The position numbers and the translations under genes were made by a program. Below the pieces are notes generated by a model that was not told the origin of the DNA, did not search any database, and saw nothing but the letters and a program-made list of their open reading frames with translations. From Nocardioides sp. J54 (lineage in GTDB: Bacteria; Actinomycetota; Actinomycetes; Propionibacteriales; Nocardioidaceae), in contig NZ_JAER01000005.1 in assembly GCF_000519005.1 (NCBI RefSeq), positions 113,425-177,424 of the forward strand: 64,000 nucleotides of DNA, given 5' to 3'. Positions 1-7,982 of the stretch are shown piece after piece; the first letter of the stretch is position 1; each line of letters starts with the position of its first letter.

Positions 1-888
1 GGCGAAGGCGCCGGGGGCGTCGCCGGGGCGAGGCGGGGCCTCGGTGACCGGGACCGGCTTGCCGACGACGCGCTCGACCGCGGCGAGGAGCTCGCGCACG
101 GTGACGCCGTCACCGCCGCCGAGGTTGATGTAGGTGTAGGTGCCGTCGACCTTGGACAGCACGGCGTCGAACTCCTCCACGGCGCGCACGTGGGCGCGGG
201 CGAGGTCCCAGACGTGGATGTAGTCGCGGATGCCCGTGCCGTCGCGGGTCGGGTGGTCGGTGCCGGTGAGGGTGAAGGTGTCGCGGTAGCCGAGGGCCGT
301 CTGCGCCATCAGCGGTACGACGTGCGTGGCGTCGCGCAGGTGGTAGCCGGTCGTGAGGTCCGGGTCGGCCCCGATCGGGTTGAAGTAGCGCAGGATGATC
401 GCGCGCAGGTCGCTGGCGCGGGAGAGGTCCTCGAGGACCTGCTCCATCATCCGCTTCGTCCGCGCGTAGGGGGACGTCGGATCGACCGGGTCCTCCTCGG
501 TGACCTCGAACTGCGGTGTCATCGCGTAGAGCGACGCGGTCGAGGAGAAGATGATGCGCGGCTTGCCGAGTGCGGTGAGCTCGTCGAACATCTCCAGCGA
601 CTTGGTGACGTTGTCGCGGTAGTACTCGTAAGGCTTCTGCACCGACTCGGGCACGACGATGCGCGCGGCCATGTGGATGGTCGCGTGGATGTCGGGGTGC
701 TCCTCGACGATGCGGCGCAGCAGCGCCCGGTCGGCGATGTCGCCCTCGTAGAAGATCCGGTCGCCGACGTACTGCCGCGGGCCGGTGAGCAGCGAGTCGA
801 GGACGACCGGCACGTGGCCGGCCTGCTCGAGCGCCTTGGCGGTGATGGAGCCGATGTAGCCGGCTCCGCCGGTGACGAGGACCTTCAT
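1..888 (-). CDS. galE: UDP-glucose 4-epimerase, 3' end cut by window edge
   Basis: Interconverts UDP-glucose and UDP-galactose in the cytoplasm. The visible 296 codons start [14 protein letters not shown], a Rossmann NAD-binding loop, followed by an SSTASLYA segment and a YARTK catalytic Tyr/Lys motif. The fragment ends near RPGDA, which lies close to the C-terminus in GalE proteins, so only a few dozen residues should be missing. No Shine-Dalgarno sequence is seen; a -10-like hexamer lies 7 nt before the ATG, so translation may be leaderless. It heads the nucleotide-sugar block shared with the rml genes and may supply UDP-Gal to the polysaccharide loci. Another extended-SDR sugar epimerase cannot be excluded, but GalE fits best. 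Confidence 0.9.
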   Translation of the reverse strand, partial: MKVLVTGGAGYIGSITAKALEQAGHVPVVLDSLLTGPRQYVGDRIFYEGDIADRALLRRIVEEHPDIHATIHMAARIVVPESVQKPYEYYRDNVTKSLEMFDELTALGKPRIIFSSTASLYAMTPQFEVTEEDPVDPTSPYARTKRMMEQVLEDLSRASDLRAIILRYFNPIGADPDLTTGYHLRDATHVVPLMAQTALGYRDTFTLTGTDHPTRDGTGIRDYIHVWDLARAHVRAVEEFDAVLSKVDGTYTYINLGGGDGVTVRELLAAVERVVGKPVPVTEAPPRPGDAPGAFA

Positions 889-895
889 GCCCGCG

Positions 896-901
896 ACGAT
901 A
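896..901 (-). promoter_or_regulatory. -10 hexamer of a leaderless galE transcript
   Basis: On the minus strand TATCGT sits 7 nt before the ATG of galE, with no ribosome binding site between. This spacing matches several other genes in the window. No convincing -35 was identified. Confidence 0.45.
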
Positions 902-956
902 CCCAGCCGGCCCGGCGCGGGCTGGTCAACGGACCACCGCGGGCGTGGCCTCGGTC

Positions 957-1832
957 TCAGCCGTGGTGCTTCTCGTCGAGCAGGCTGAGCAGGTAGCGGC
1001 CGTAGCCGCTCTTCAGCAGGCCCTCGGCCAGGGTGGCCAGCTGGGCGTCGTCGATGAACCCGAGGCGCCAGGCGACTTCCTCGGGCGCACCGACCTTGGT
1101 GCCCTGCCGCGCCTCGAGCGCGCGCACGAAGTTGCTGGCGTCGTTGAGGTCGTCGAAGGTCCCCGTGTCGAGCCACGCGGTGCCGCGCGGCAGCACCTCG
1201 ACCTCGAGGCGCCCCTCCTCGAGGTACATCCGGTTGAGGTCGGTGATCTCCAGCTCGCCGCGGGCGGACGGCTCCAGCGTCCTCGCCTTCTCCACCACGT
1301 CCGCGCCGTAGAAGTAGAGGCCGGGCACCGCGAACGGGCTGCGCGGCTTCTCCGGCTTCTCCTCCAGCGACAGGGCGCGGCCCTGGTCGTCGAACTCCAC
1401 GACGCCGTACGCCGTCGGGTCGGCCACGCGGTAGCCGAAGACCGCGGCACCGTCGAGGTCAGCGAAGCGGGACAGCTGGGTGCCGAGCCCGGCGCCGTAG
1501 AAGATGTTGTCGCCGAGGACCAGGCCGGCGCCGCCGCCGGCGAGGTGCTCCTCGCCGATCAGGAACGCCTGGGCGAGCCCGTCGGGCGAGGGCTGGACGG
1601 CGTAGGTGATCTCGATGCCGAACTGCGAGCCGTCGCCCAGCAGCCGCTGGAACTGGTCGGACTCGTGCGGTGTCGTGATGACCAGCACCTCACGGATCCC
1701 CGCCAGCATCAGCGTGGAGAGCGGGTAGTAGATCATCGGCTTGTCGTAGATCGGCATCAGCTGCTTGCTGATCGCATGGGTGATCGGGTGCAGTCGGCTG
1801 CCGGTGCCGCCGGCGAGGATGATCCCGCGCAT
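957..1832 (-). CDS. rmlA: Glucose-1-phosphate thymidylyltransferase
   Basis: Makes dTDP-glucose from glucose-1-phosphate and dTTP, the first step to dTDP-L-rhamnose. The 291-residue protein has the nucleotidyltransferase signature [11 protein letters not shown] near the N-terminus, [17 protein letters not shown], and [10 protein letters not shown] around residue 110; the length is normal for RmlA. The ATG at 1832 is preferred over an upstream in-frame ATG because AAGGAG lies about 10 nt before it and homologues begin MRGIILAGG. It is transcribed away from rmlB across an 88-bp divergent gap. Its product is the substrate of the neighbouring RmlB. Confidence 0.95.
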   Translation of the reverse strand: MRGIILAGGTGSRLHPITHAISKQLMPIYDKPMIYYPLSTLMLAGIREVLVITTPHESDQFQRLLGDGSQFGIEITYAVQPSPDGLAQAFLIGEEHLAGGGAGLVLGDNIFYGAGLGTQLSRFADLDGAAVFGYRVADPTAYGVVEFDDQGRALSLEEKPEKPRSPFAVPGLYFYGADVVEKARTLEPSARGELEITDLNRMYLEEGRLEVEVLPRGTAWLDTGTFDDLNDASNFVRALEARQGTKVGAPEEVAWRLGFIDDAQLATLAEGLLKSGYGRYLLSLLDEKHHG

Positions 1833-1881
1833 GTGATTTCCCGCTCCTTCGCCGTGGGTGACGGCGGCCATTGTCGCCTAA

Positions 1882-2919
<1,038 letters not shown>

Positions 2920-2923
2920 CCCG

Positions 2924-4309
2924 GTGACCGGTGTGCAGACGACCCCCATCCCGGGGCTGGTCGTCCTCGACCTCGCCGTGCACCGCGACGCGCGCGGCTG
3001 GTTCAAGGAGAACTGGCACCGCGAGCGCATGGTCGCCCAGGGCCTGCCCGACTTCGGCCCGGTGCAGAACAACATCAGCTTCAACGCCACCCGCGGGGTG
3101 ACCCGCGGCGTGCACGCCGAGCCGTGGGACAAGCTCGTCTCGGTCGCCAGCGGCCGCGTCTTCGCCGCCTGGGTGGACCTGCGCGCCGGCGACAGCTTCG
3201 GCGCGACCTTCTGGACCGAGGTCGACGAGGGCGTCGCCGTCTTCGTGCCGCGCGGCGTCGGCAACTCCTACCAGGCGCTCGAGGACGGGACCGTCTACTC
3301 CTACCTCGTCAACGACCACTACGTGCCCGGGTTCTCCTACCCTGCGGTGCACCTCGCCGACGAGACCGCGGGCATCCCGTGGCCGATCCCGCTCGACGAG
3401 GCCGAGGTCTCCGACAAGGACCGGGTGAACCCGCGGCTGGCCGAGGTCACCCCGATGCAGCCCAAGCGCACGCTGGTCACCGGGTGCAACGGCCAGCTCG
3501 GCCGCGCGCTCGCCCCCCTCTTCCCCGACGCCACCCTCGTCGACCTCGACGAGCTCGACATCACCGACCCGAAGGCGCTGGCGGCCTGGCCGTGGCAGGA
3601 CTACGACCTGATCGTCAACGCCGCCGCCTACACCGCGGTCGACCGCGCGGAGACGTCTGAAGGAAGGACCGCCGCGTGGGCGGCGAACGCGGCCGCGCCC
3701 GCAGCGCTCGCGGCGGTTGCCGCACGGCACGGGATCACGCTCGTGCACTACTCGACCGACTACGTCTTCGACGGTGCCGCGGTCGAGGGCGGCCACCGCG
3801 AGGACGAGCCGTTCGCGCCCCTCGGTGTCTACGGCCAGACCAAGGCAGCCGGCGACCTCGCCGTCGGCACCGCCCCGAAGCACTACGTGCTGCGCACCTC
3901 GTGGGTGATCGGCGACGGCCACAACTTCGTGCGCACGATGGCCCGGCTGGCCGCCGACGGTGTCGACCCGGCGGTCGTCGACGACCAGGTCGGCCGGCTC
4001 ACCTTCGCCGCCGAGCTCGCGCGTGCCACCCACCACCTGGTGACCAGCGGCGCGCCGTACGGCACCTACAACGTCACCAACGGCGGCGAGCCCCGTTCGT
4101 GGGCCGACTACGCGCGCCGGGTCTTCGAGCTCACCGGGCACGACCCGGCCCGGGTCTCGTCGGTGACCACGGAGGAGTACGGCGCCGGCAAGGACCTCGC
4201 GCCGCGGCCGCTCCACAGCACGCTGGCGCTCGACAAGATCGCGGCCACCGGGTTCGTGAGCACCGACGCCGATGTCGCACTGACCGAGTACCTCTCCCAT
4301 CTAGACTGA
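2924..4309 (+). CDS. rmlCD: Bifunctional dTDP-4-dehydrorhamnose 3,5-epimerase / reductase (RmlC-RmlD fusion)
   Basis: Probably completes dTDP-L-rhamnose synthesis by epimerising and then reducing the 4-keto sugar. Residues about 1-180 form an RmlC-like cupin (GVTRGVHAEPWDK, then DLRAGDSFG). After a short linker at about residue 181, MQPKRTLVTGCNGQLGRAL starts an RmlD-type reductase with STDYVFDG, YGQTK (catalytic Tyr/Lys) and RTSWVIG. Total 461 residues, about the sum of two separate enzymes. The GTG at 2924 is chosen because it is 4 nt after the rmlB stop; a GTG at 2933 is an alternative. Such fusions are known in actinobacteria. The cupin half is somewhat divergent from stand-alone RmlC. 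Confidence 0.9.
   Translation: MTGVQTTPIPGLVVLDLAVHRDARGWFKENWHRERMVAQGLPDFGPVQNNISFNATRGVTRGVHAEPWDKLVSVASGRVFAAWVDLRAGDSFGATFWTEVDEGVAVFVPRGVGNSYQALEDGTVYSYLVNDHYVPGFSYPAVHLADETAGIPWPIPLDEAEVSDKDRVNPRLAEVTPMQPKRTLVTGCNGQLGRALAPLFPDATLVDLDELDITDPKALAAWPWQDYDLIVNAAAYTAVDRAETSEGRTAAWAANAAAPAALAAVAARHGITLVHYSTDYVFDGAAVEGGHREDEPFAPLGVYGQTKAAGDLAVGTAPKHYVLRTSWVIGDGHNFVRTMARLAADGVDPAVVDDQVGRLTFAAELARATHHLVTSGAPYGTYNVTNGGEPRSWADYARRVFELTGHDPARVSSVTTEEYGAGKDLAPRPLHSTLALDKIAATGFVSTDADVALTEYLSHLD
4302..4307 (+). promoter_or_regulatory. -10 hexamer for leaderless manA inside the rmlCD 3' end
   Basis: TAGACT overlaps the last codons of rmlCD and is followed by 6 nt and the ATG of manA. This suggests manA has its own promoter as well as possible read-through. 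Confidence 0.45.
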
Positions 4310-4313
4310 CCCG

Positions 4314-5495
4314 ATGCGCGCGCTCAGCTGTCCCACCCAGTCGTACGACTGGGGCTCCACCCACGCCATCCCCGGTTTCCAGCGCCAGGACGCCGACGGC
4401 AGCCGGGTCGCCGAGGTCTGGATCGGCACCCACCCGCTCGGGACCGCGCGCGTGGTCCAGCCCTCCGGGGACGAGCAGCCGCTGACCGAGGTCGCCGGCG
4501 AGCTGGACTTCATGCTGAAGGTGCTCGCTGCCGAGCGGCCGCTCTCCATCCAGGTGCACCCCGACGCCGCTCGCGCCGCCGCCGGGTTCGCCGCCGAGGA
4601 GGACGCGGGCATCCCGCTCGACTCCCCCGCGCGCGTCTTCAAGGACCCGCACCCGAAGCCCGAGATGGTCTACGCGCTCAGCACCTTCGACACCCTCGTG
4701 GGCCTGCGCCGCACCTCGGAGATCATGCGGGTGCTGCAGGCCCTCGAGCACCCGCTCGCCGACCAGCTGATGTCCAGCCTCACGGTGCACTCGGGGTTCA
4801 ACGGGATCATCCGGCTCATCGAGGGCCTGCTCGCCGAGCCGCCCGCGCCCGACACCGTGGGCGAGGTCGTCACCGCCTGCGAGAAGGCGCTGGACGCCGG
4901 CCGCGACGTGCGCCGCGCCTTCGAGACCGCCGTCGAGATCGCCGAGCACTGCCCCGGCGACGTCGGCGTGATCATCTCGCTGCTGCTGAACCGGCTCACC
5001 CTGCAGCCCGGCGAGGCGGCGTACCTCGCCACCGGCATCATCCATGCGCACCTCAAGGGCCTGTGCCTCGAGGTCATGGTCTCCTCCGACAACGTGCTGC
5101 GCGCCGGCCTGACCACCAAGCACATCGACGCCCAGGGCCTCGTGCAGTGCCTGGAGGAGGGCACCTCCCGCGCCGCCCGCGTCGAGCCGCGCGTCTTCAA
5201 CTACTCCACCGACGTGTTCGCCCCCTGCGACGACTTCGCCCTGTCGGTCACGCAGAGCTCCCCCGCCGACCCCGCCGGCGTCGTGCTCCCCGCCTCCGGC
5301 ACCCGCCTGCTCGTGTGCACCGGCGGCGAGGTGGCCCTGGTCAACCGCCGCGACGAGGTGCTCCGCCTGCACCGCGGCGACGTCGCCTTCGCCGACGAGA
5401 GCGACGGCGAGCTCCGCGTCGGCGGCACCGGCGAGATCGCCCAGGCCTTCGTCCCCGGCACCGACGAGCGCGGCCAGCTCTTCGACCTGCTGTAG
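4314..5495 (+). CDS. manA: Mannose-6-phosphate isomerase, class I
   Basis: Interconverts fructose-6-P and mannose-6-P, feeding GDP-mannose. The 393-residue protein starts with the class I phosphomannose isomerase pattern SYDWGS, has QVHPD (metal-binding Gln/His) near residue 80, HPKPEMVYAL around residue 118, and ATGIIHAHLKG near residue 240. Length fits the family. No manB/manC is visible here, so GDP-mannose completion must be encoded elsewhere. Two GMD-type enzymes and a GDP-mannose epimerase in locus B are likely users. The 3' end faces a long repeat-rich convergent interval. Confidence 0.93.
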   Translation: MRALSCPTQSYDWGSTHAIPGFQRQDADGSRVAEVWIGTHPLGTARVVQPSGDEQPLTEVAGELDFMLKVLAAERPLSIQVHPDAARAAAGFAAEEDAGIPLDSPARVFKDPHPKPEMVYALSTFDTLVGLRRTSEIMRVLQALEHPLADQLMSSLTVHSGFNGIIRLIEGLLAEPPAPDTVGEVVTACEKALDAGRDVRRAFETAVEIAEHCPGDVGVIISLLLNRLTLQPGEAAYLATGIIHAHLKGLCLEVMVSSDNVLRAGLTTKHIDAQGLVQCLEEGTSRAARVEPRVFNYSTDVFAPCDDFALSVTQSSPADPAGVVLPASGTRLLVCTGGEVALVNRRDEVLRLHRGDVAFADESDGELRVGGTGEIAQAFVPGTDERGQLFDLL

Positions 5496-5605
5496 GTCTG
5501 GCGCGAGCGCGTCGCCTGTCGACGACCGCGCACGGGCACTCGCTCCGCTTCGGCCCGCGCTTGTCGCCGACGCGCCTCCGGCGCGGGCGCCGCGCTGCCG
5601 CGCGC

Positions 5606-5650
5606 GCCGTTGCCCCCGGTACATGGCTGAGACCGCCTGGCGGCAAGCCT
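5606..5650 (-). repeat. Intergenic repeat block 2, inverted copy
   Basis: On the minus strand this reads GGCTTGCCGCCAGGCGGT, then TCAGCCATGTACCGGGGGC. The same block is seen at 5931, 41485 and 54941, always close to block-1 copies. Confidence 0.65.
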
Positions 5651-5685
5651 GACCACGCCCGCGGCGCGAGCGCGTCGCTCCACCC

Positions 5686-5829
5686 CCGGTGGTTGAGGTG
5701 CGACGAGCGCCAGCGAGGAGCCTCGAAACCTCCGGGCCGGCCAGGCGGACTGTCCCGGTCACAGCCCGGTGCACCGGTGCCGCAGGTTTCGAGGCTCGGC
5801 GCTAGCGCGCCTCACGCCTCAACCAGCGG
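5686..5829. repeat. Composite inverted repeat, unit 1 (block 1 left + block 1 right)
   Basis: A left arm, GGTTGAGGTGCGA to GCCTCGAAACC (5689-5730), and an inverted right arm, GGTTTCGAGGCTCGGCGC to CCTCAACC (5785-5824), flank a spacer with GGCGGACTGTCCCGG. The whole could fold as one large imperfect hairpin. A second unit of the same architecture follows at 6026. Confidence 0.75.
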
Positions 5830-5930
5830 GCGCAGGGCCGGCGTACGCGCGACCGAGCCGGCCCAGAGCCGCACGGAGCGAGGGACGAGCGACCGGAGGC
5901 GCAGGGAGGCGAGGTCGCGCGTGCCGGCGG

Positions 5931-5973
5931 TCTTGCCGCCAGGCCAAGCCAGCCCTGCACCGGAGGCAACCGC
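5931..5973 (+). repeat. Intergenic repeat block 2, direct copy
   Basis: TCTTGCCGCCAGGCC followed by CCAGCCCTGCACCGGAGGC and AACCGCG. It matches the copies at 41485 and 54941 in order and spacing. Confidence 0.65.
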
Positions 5974-6025
5974 GGCGCGGCAGCGCGGCGCGAGGAACGA
6001 GCGACGCACTCGCGCCATCCAGCTC

Positions 6026-6162
6026 GTTGAGGTGCGAGGCCGCCCGCGGCCGAGCCTCGAAACCACCGGGCCTGCAAGACGGGCTGTAGTGGGCACAGTC
6101 CGTGCACCGGTGCCGCAGGTTTCGAGGCTCGGCGCTGGCGCGCCTCACACCTCAACCAGCGG
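6026..6162. repeat. Composite inverted repeat, unit 2
   Basis: Left arm GTTGAGGTGCGAGGC to GCCTCGAAACCACCGG (6026-6069), spacer with GACGGGCTGTAGTGGGCAC, right arm GGTTTCGAGGCTCGGCGC to CACCTCAACC (6118-6158). Same plan as unit 1 about 340 bp upstream. A further spacer fragment (GGCGGGCTGTGCCGGGGAC) follows near 6183. Confidence 0.75.
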
Positions 6163-6243
6163 CAGACCCAGCGGGCCCGACAGGCGGGCTGTGCCGGGGA
6201 CAGTCCGGTGCGCCGCCGTCAGCGGTGCGCAGCGGCGTGACCG

Positions 6244-6564
6244 TCAGCGTCGGCGCAGGCCGGCGAGGGCGGGGCGCACGTCGGCGAGGTAGACGAGCGC
6301 GGCGACGAGCAGTGCGAGGTTGACCAGCGTCAGCGGGACGGGGACCACGTGCAGCAGGACGCCGACGCCGAGGATCGCGCACCAGGTCGTCTTGTTGAGC
6401 TTGTCGGCCGCGTGGTACGCCTCGTTGGAGTAGAGCAGCGCGCTGACGAGCGCGAAGACCTTCACGACGAGGACGACGAAGGCGACGATCACGAAGACCC
6501 AGCCCTCGATCGCCCAGCCGAGCTCGAGGCCCTCGGGCAGCCGGGGAAGAAAGACGTCCTGCAT
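6244..6564 (-). CDS. DUF2516 family membrane protein
   Basis: A 106-residue membrane protein with three or four hydrophobic segments: about residues 20-44, 63-78 and 80-95, ending LAGLRRR. The sequence and position fit DUF2516, which in Mycobacterium tuberculosis (Rv0476) follows hbhA. Function is unknown. A strong hairpin lies between it and the hbhA-like gene upstream, so it may be expressed by read-through or from its own promoter. Its 3' end faces manA across the repeat-filled interval. Confidence 0.8.
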   Translation of the reverse strand: MQDVFLPRLPEGLELGWAIEGWVFVIVAFVVLVVKVFALVSALLYSNEAYHAADKLNKTTWCAILGVGVLLHVVPVPLTLVNLALLVAALVYLADVRPALAGLRRR

Positions 6565-6615
6565 GGTGACTCGATCCTACGGGGTGGCGGGGCGTCGTAC
6601 CGCCCCGAGAACGAC

Positions 6616-6645
6616 CACGACCCCGGGGGAGTCCCCGGGGTCGTG
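6616..6645 (-). terminator. Perfect hairpin between hbhA-like and DUF2516 genes
   Basis: Arms CACGACCCCGGGG and CCCCGGGGTCGTG pair perfectly over 13 bp around a GAGT loop. No U-tract is evident. It could terminate or attenuate transcription from the hbhA side. Confidence 0.6.
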
Positions 6646-6663
6646 ATGCTGTGCGGTGCTCGC

Positions 6664-7371
6664 TCAGCTGGCGGGCGTGGCCTCGGTGGCCGGAGCCGAC
6701 GCGGCGGGCGCCTTCTTGGCCGGAGCCTTCTTCGCGGGCGCCTTCTTCGCGGCAGCCTTCCTGGCCGGCGCCTTCTTCGCGGCAGCCTTCTTGGCCGGAG
6801 CCTTCTTGGCGGCAGCCTTCTTCGCCGGGGCGGCCTCGGCCTTCTCGGCGGGCGCCTTGGCGGCCGGGGCCTTCTTGGCCGGGGCGGCCGGCTTCGGGGC
6901 CTCACCCGAGCGCAGCTTCACGACGACGCCCTCACCGCGCTTGGCGAGGTCGGCGTACAGCGCGGTCGCGACGGCGACGTTCTCGTCGTAGGCGCCCTTG
7001 ACGTTGCTCTGCACCTTGGCCGGGAGGGCCTTGGCGTCGGCCTGCAGCTCGGCGATCTTCGCCTCGGCCTTGCCCTGGAGGGACTTCGGCTGCGGCAGCT
7101 CGAACGCCTTCACGGAGCTCTGCACGCCGGCGACGCGGGTGGTGACGTCCTTCTGGACCTCGGCGACGCGGGCGGTGACCTTGGCCTGGACCTCGGCGAC
7201 GTAGGCGACGACCTTCTCCACGGCGAGGTCGGTGGCACCGACGCCGGCGTAGATCGGCTTCGCGGCGGCCGGGGGGAGCTCCGGCAGGTCGATCGCCTTC
7301 AGGTCGATCGAGGGGACGTCGATCTTCGGGAGGTCGAGCTTGGGGAGGTCAAGCTTGGGCATTGAGTTCAT
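6664..7371 (-). CDS. HbhA-like Lys/Ala/Pro-rich protein
   Basis: A 235-residue protein resembling heparin-binding hemagglutinin. Residues about 4-30 contain KLDLP-type pentapeptide repeats; residues 45-145 are a helical region with [14 protein letters not shown] heptads; residues 155-225 are a lysine/alanine/proline tail of repeated [10 protein letters not shown] units, the part that binds heparan sulfate in mycobacterial HbhA. No signal peptide is seen, as in HbhA. Its ATG overlaps the stop of the upstream XRE regulator (ATGA), suggesting translational coupling; an ATG 9 nt in is an alternative. Adhesion or cell-surface association is inferred from the family; lysine-rich tails also occur in DNA-binding proteins. 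Confidence 0.8.
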   Translation of the reverse strand: MNSMPKLDLPKLDLPKIDVPSIDLKAIDLPELPPAAAKPIYAGVGATDLAVEKVVAYVAEVQAKVTARVAEVQKDVTTRVAGVQSSVKAFELPQPKSLQGKAEAKIAELQADAKALPAKVQSNVKGAYDENVAVATALYADLAKRGEGVVVKLRSGEAPKPAAPAKKAPAAKAPAEKAEAAPAKKAAAKKAPAKKAAAKKAPARKAAAKKAPAKKAPAKKAPAASAPATEATPAS

Positions 7372-7835
7372 CCTTCGTTGGTGGTGGTGCTGCCGGGATC
7401 GTTCTCGGTCGGGATCGGAGCGCTGTCGGCGTCGTCGGCGTCCGGCTCGTCCTCGGGCTCCCCCGCCTCGGCGGCGTTGAGGGCGAGGAACGAGGCGTAA
7501 ACGTCGAGGAGCGACTGCTTCTGCCGCTCGGTCAGGCCGGTGTCGCCGAGGATGGCGAGCTCGACCGAACCACCGACGCCGTCGTCCGGGCTGAGGATCC
7601 CTGCCCGGATGTAGAGCTGCTCCGCGGAGATCCGGAGGGCCTTCGCGATCTGCTGGAGGACCTCGGCGGACGGCTTGCGGAGGCCGCGCTCGATCTGGCT
7701 GAGATACGGGTTGGAAACACCTGCCTGGTCGGCGAGCTGCCTCAACGAGAGGCGGGCCGACACCCGCTGCTCCTTGAGGTAGTCACCGAGCGACCCGACG
7801 GTCTTCCCGACCTTTCCCTTGGCCATACGACCCAT
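7368..7835 (-). CDS. XRE-family transcriptional regulator upstream of hbhA-like gene
   Basis: A 155-residue protein with an N-terminal helix-turn-helix (LSLRQLADQAGVSNPYLSQIE, about residues 28-48) followed by RKPSAEVLQQIAKAL, and an acidic C-terminal tail. It corresponds by context to M. tuberculosis Rv0474 next to hbhA. The ATG at 7835 is chosen because a 20-bp inverted repeat ends right before it, suggesting autoregulation; ATG at 7826 and an upstream ATG are alternatives. It shares a divergent control region with the APS kinase fusion gene. The targets are unknown. Confidence 0.85.
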   Translation of the reverse strand: MGRMAKGKVGKTVGSLGDYLKEQRVSARLSLRQLADQAGVSNPYLSQIERGLRKPSAEVLQQIAKALRISAEQLYIRAGILSPDDGVGGSVELAILGDTGLTERQKQSLLDVYASFLALNAAEAGEPEDEPDADDADSAPIPTENDPGSTTTNEG

Positions 7836-7836
7836 G

Positions 7837-7856
7837 GTGCTAGCAAGAGTTAGCAC
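7837..7856. promoter_or_regulatory. Inverted repeat abutting the XRE regulator start
   Basis: GTGCTA, 8 nt, TAGCAC: a 6-bp dyad immediately before the regulator's ATG. Position and symmetry fit an autoregulatory operator. Confidence 0.5.
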
Positions 7857-7874
7857 TTTGCAAGCAGGCGGTCC

Positions 7875-7888
7875 GTGAACTCGTTCAC
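7875..7888. promoter_or_regulatory. Second inverted repeat in the divergent region
   Basis: GTGAAC-TC-GTTCAC, a 6-bp dyad with 2-nt spacer, between the XRE regulator and the APS kinase fusion gene. Binding factor unknown. Confidence 0.4.
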
Positions 7889-7969
7889 ACGAGCTACCGG
7901 CACCTCGACCCGGTCCGGTGCAAGGTCCCGACTATCAGTCTTCAAATGGGATCAACTCACTCGACTCTG

Positions 7970-7975
7970 TACGAT
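7970..7975 (+). promoter_or_regulatory. -10 hexamer setting the start of the APS kinase fusion gene
   Basis: TACGAT followed by 7 nt and GTG at 7983, with no Shine-Dalgarno. It supports GTG 7983 as a leaderless start over the upstream in-frame ATG at 7875. Confidence 0.5.
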
Positions 7976-7982
7976 CACGTCC

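Larger units (their letters stand above)
5496..6243. other. Gene-free convergent interval filled with repeats
   Basis: The 748 bases between the 3' ends of manA and the DUF2516 gene hold no credible gene: every open frame reads through inverted repeats. It contains four block-1 copies, two block-2 copies and related spacer pieces, listed separately. No transposase, tRNA or attachment site was found here. Confidence 0.8.

Noticed and set aside
4131..5774. Long minus-strand frame opposite manA
   Set aside because: Shadow of manA codon bias that runs on into intergenic repeats; manA itself matches a known family along its full length.
5496..6243. Several open frames of 60-400 codons in the manA/DUF2516 gap
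   Set aside because: All are translations of inverted repeats (Arg/Pro/Ala-rich), with no start signals or family resemblance.
6680..6910. Tandem repeat region with strong periodicity
   Set aside because: Explained by the Lys/Ala/Pro coding repeats of the HbhA-like protein.
7837..7856. CIRCE-like heat-shock operator
   Set aside because: Arms are in the opposite order (GTGCTA first, TAGCAC second) and spacer is 8 nt, so it does not match TTAGCACTC-N9-GAGTGCTAA.
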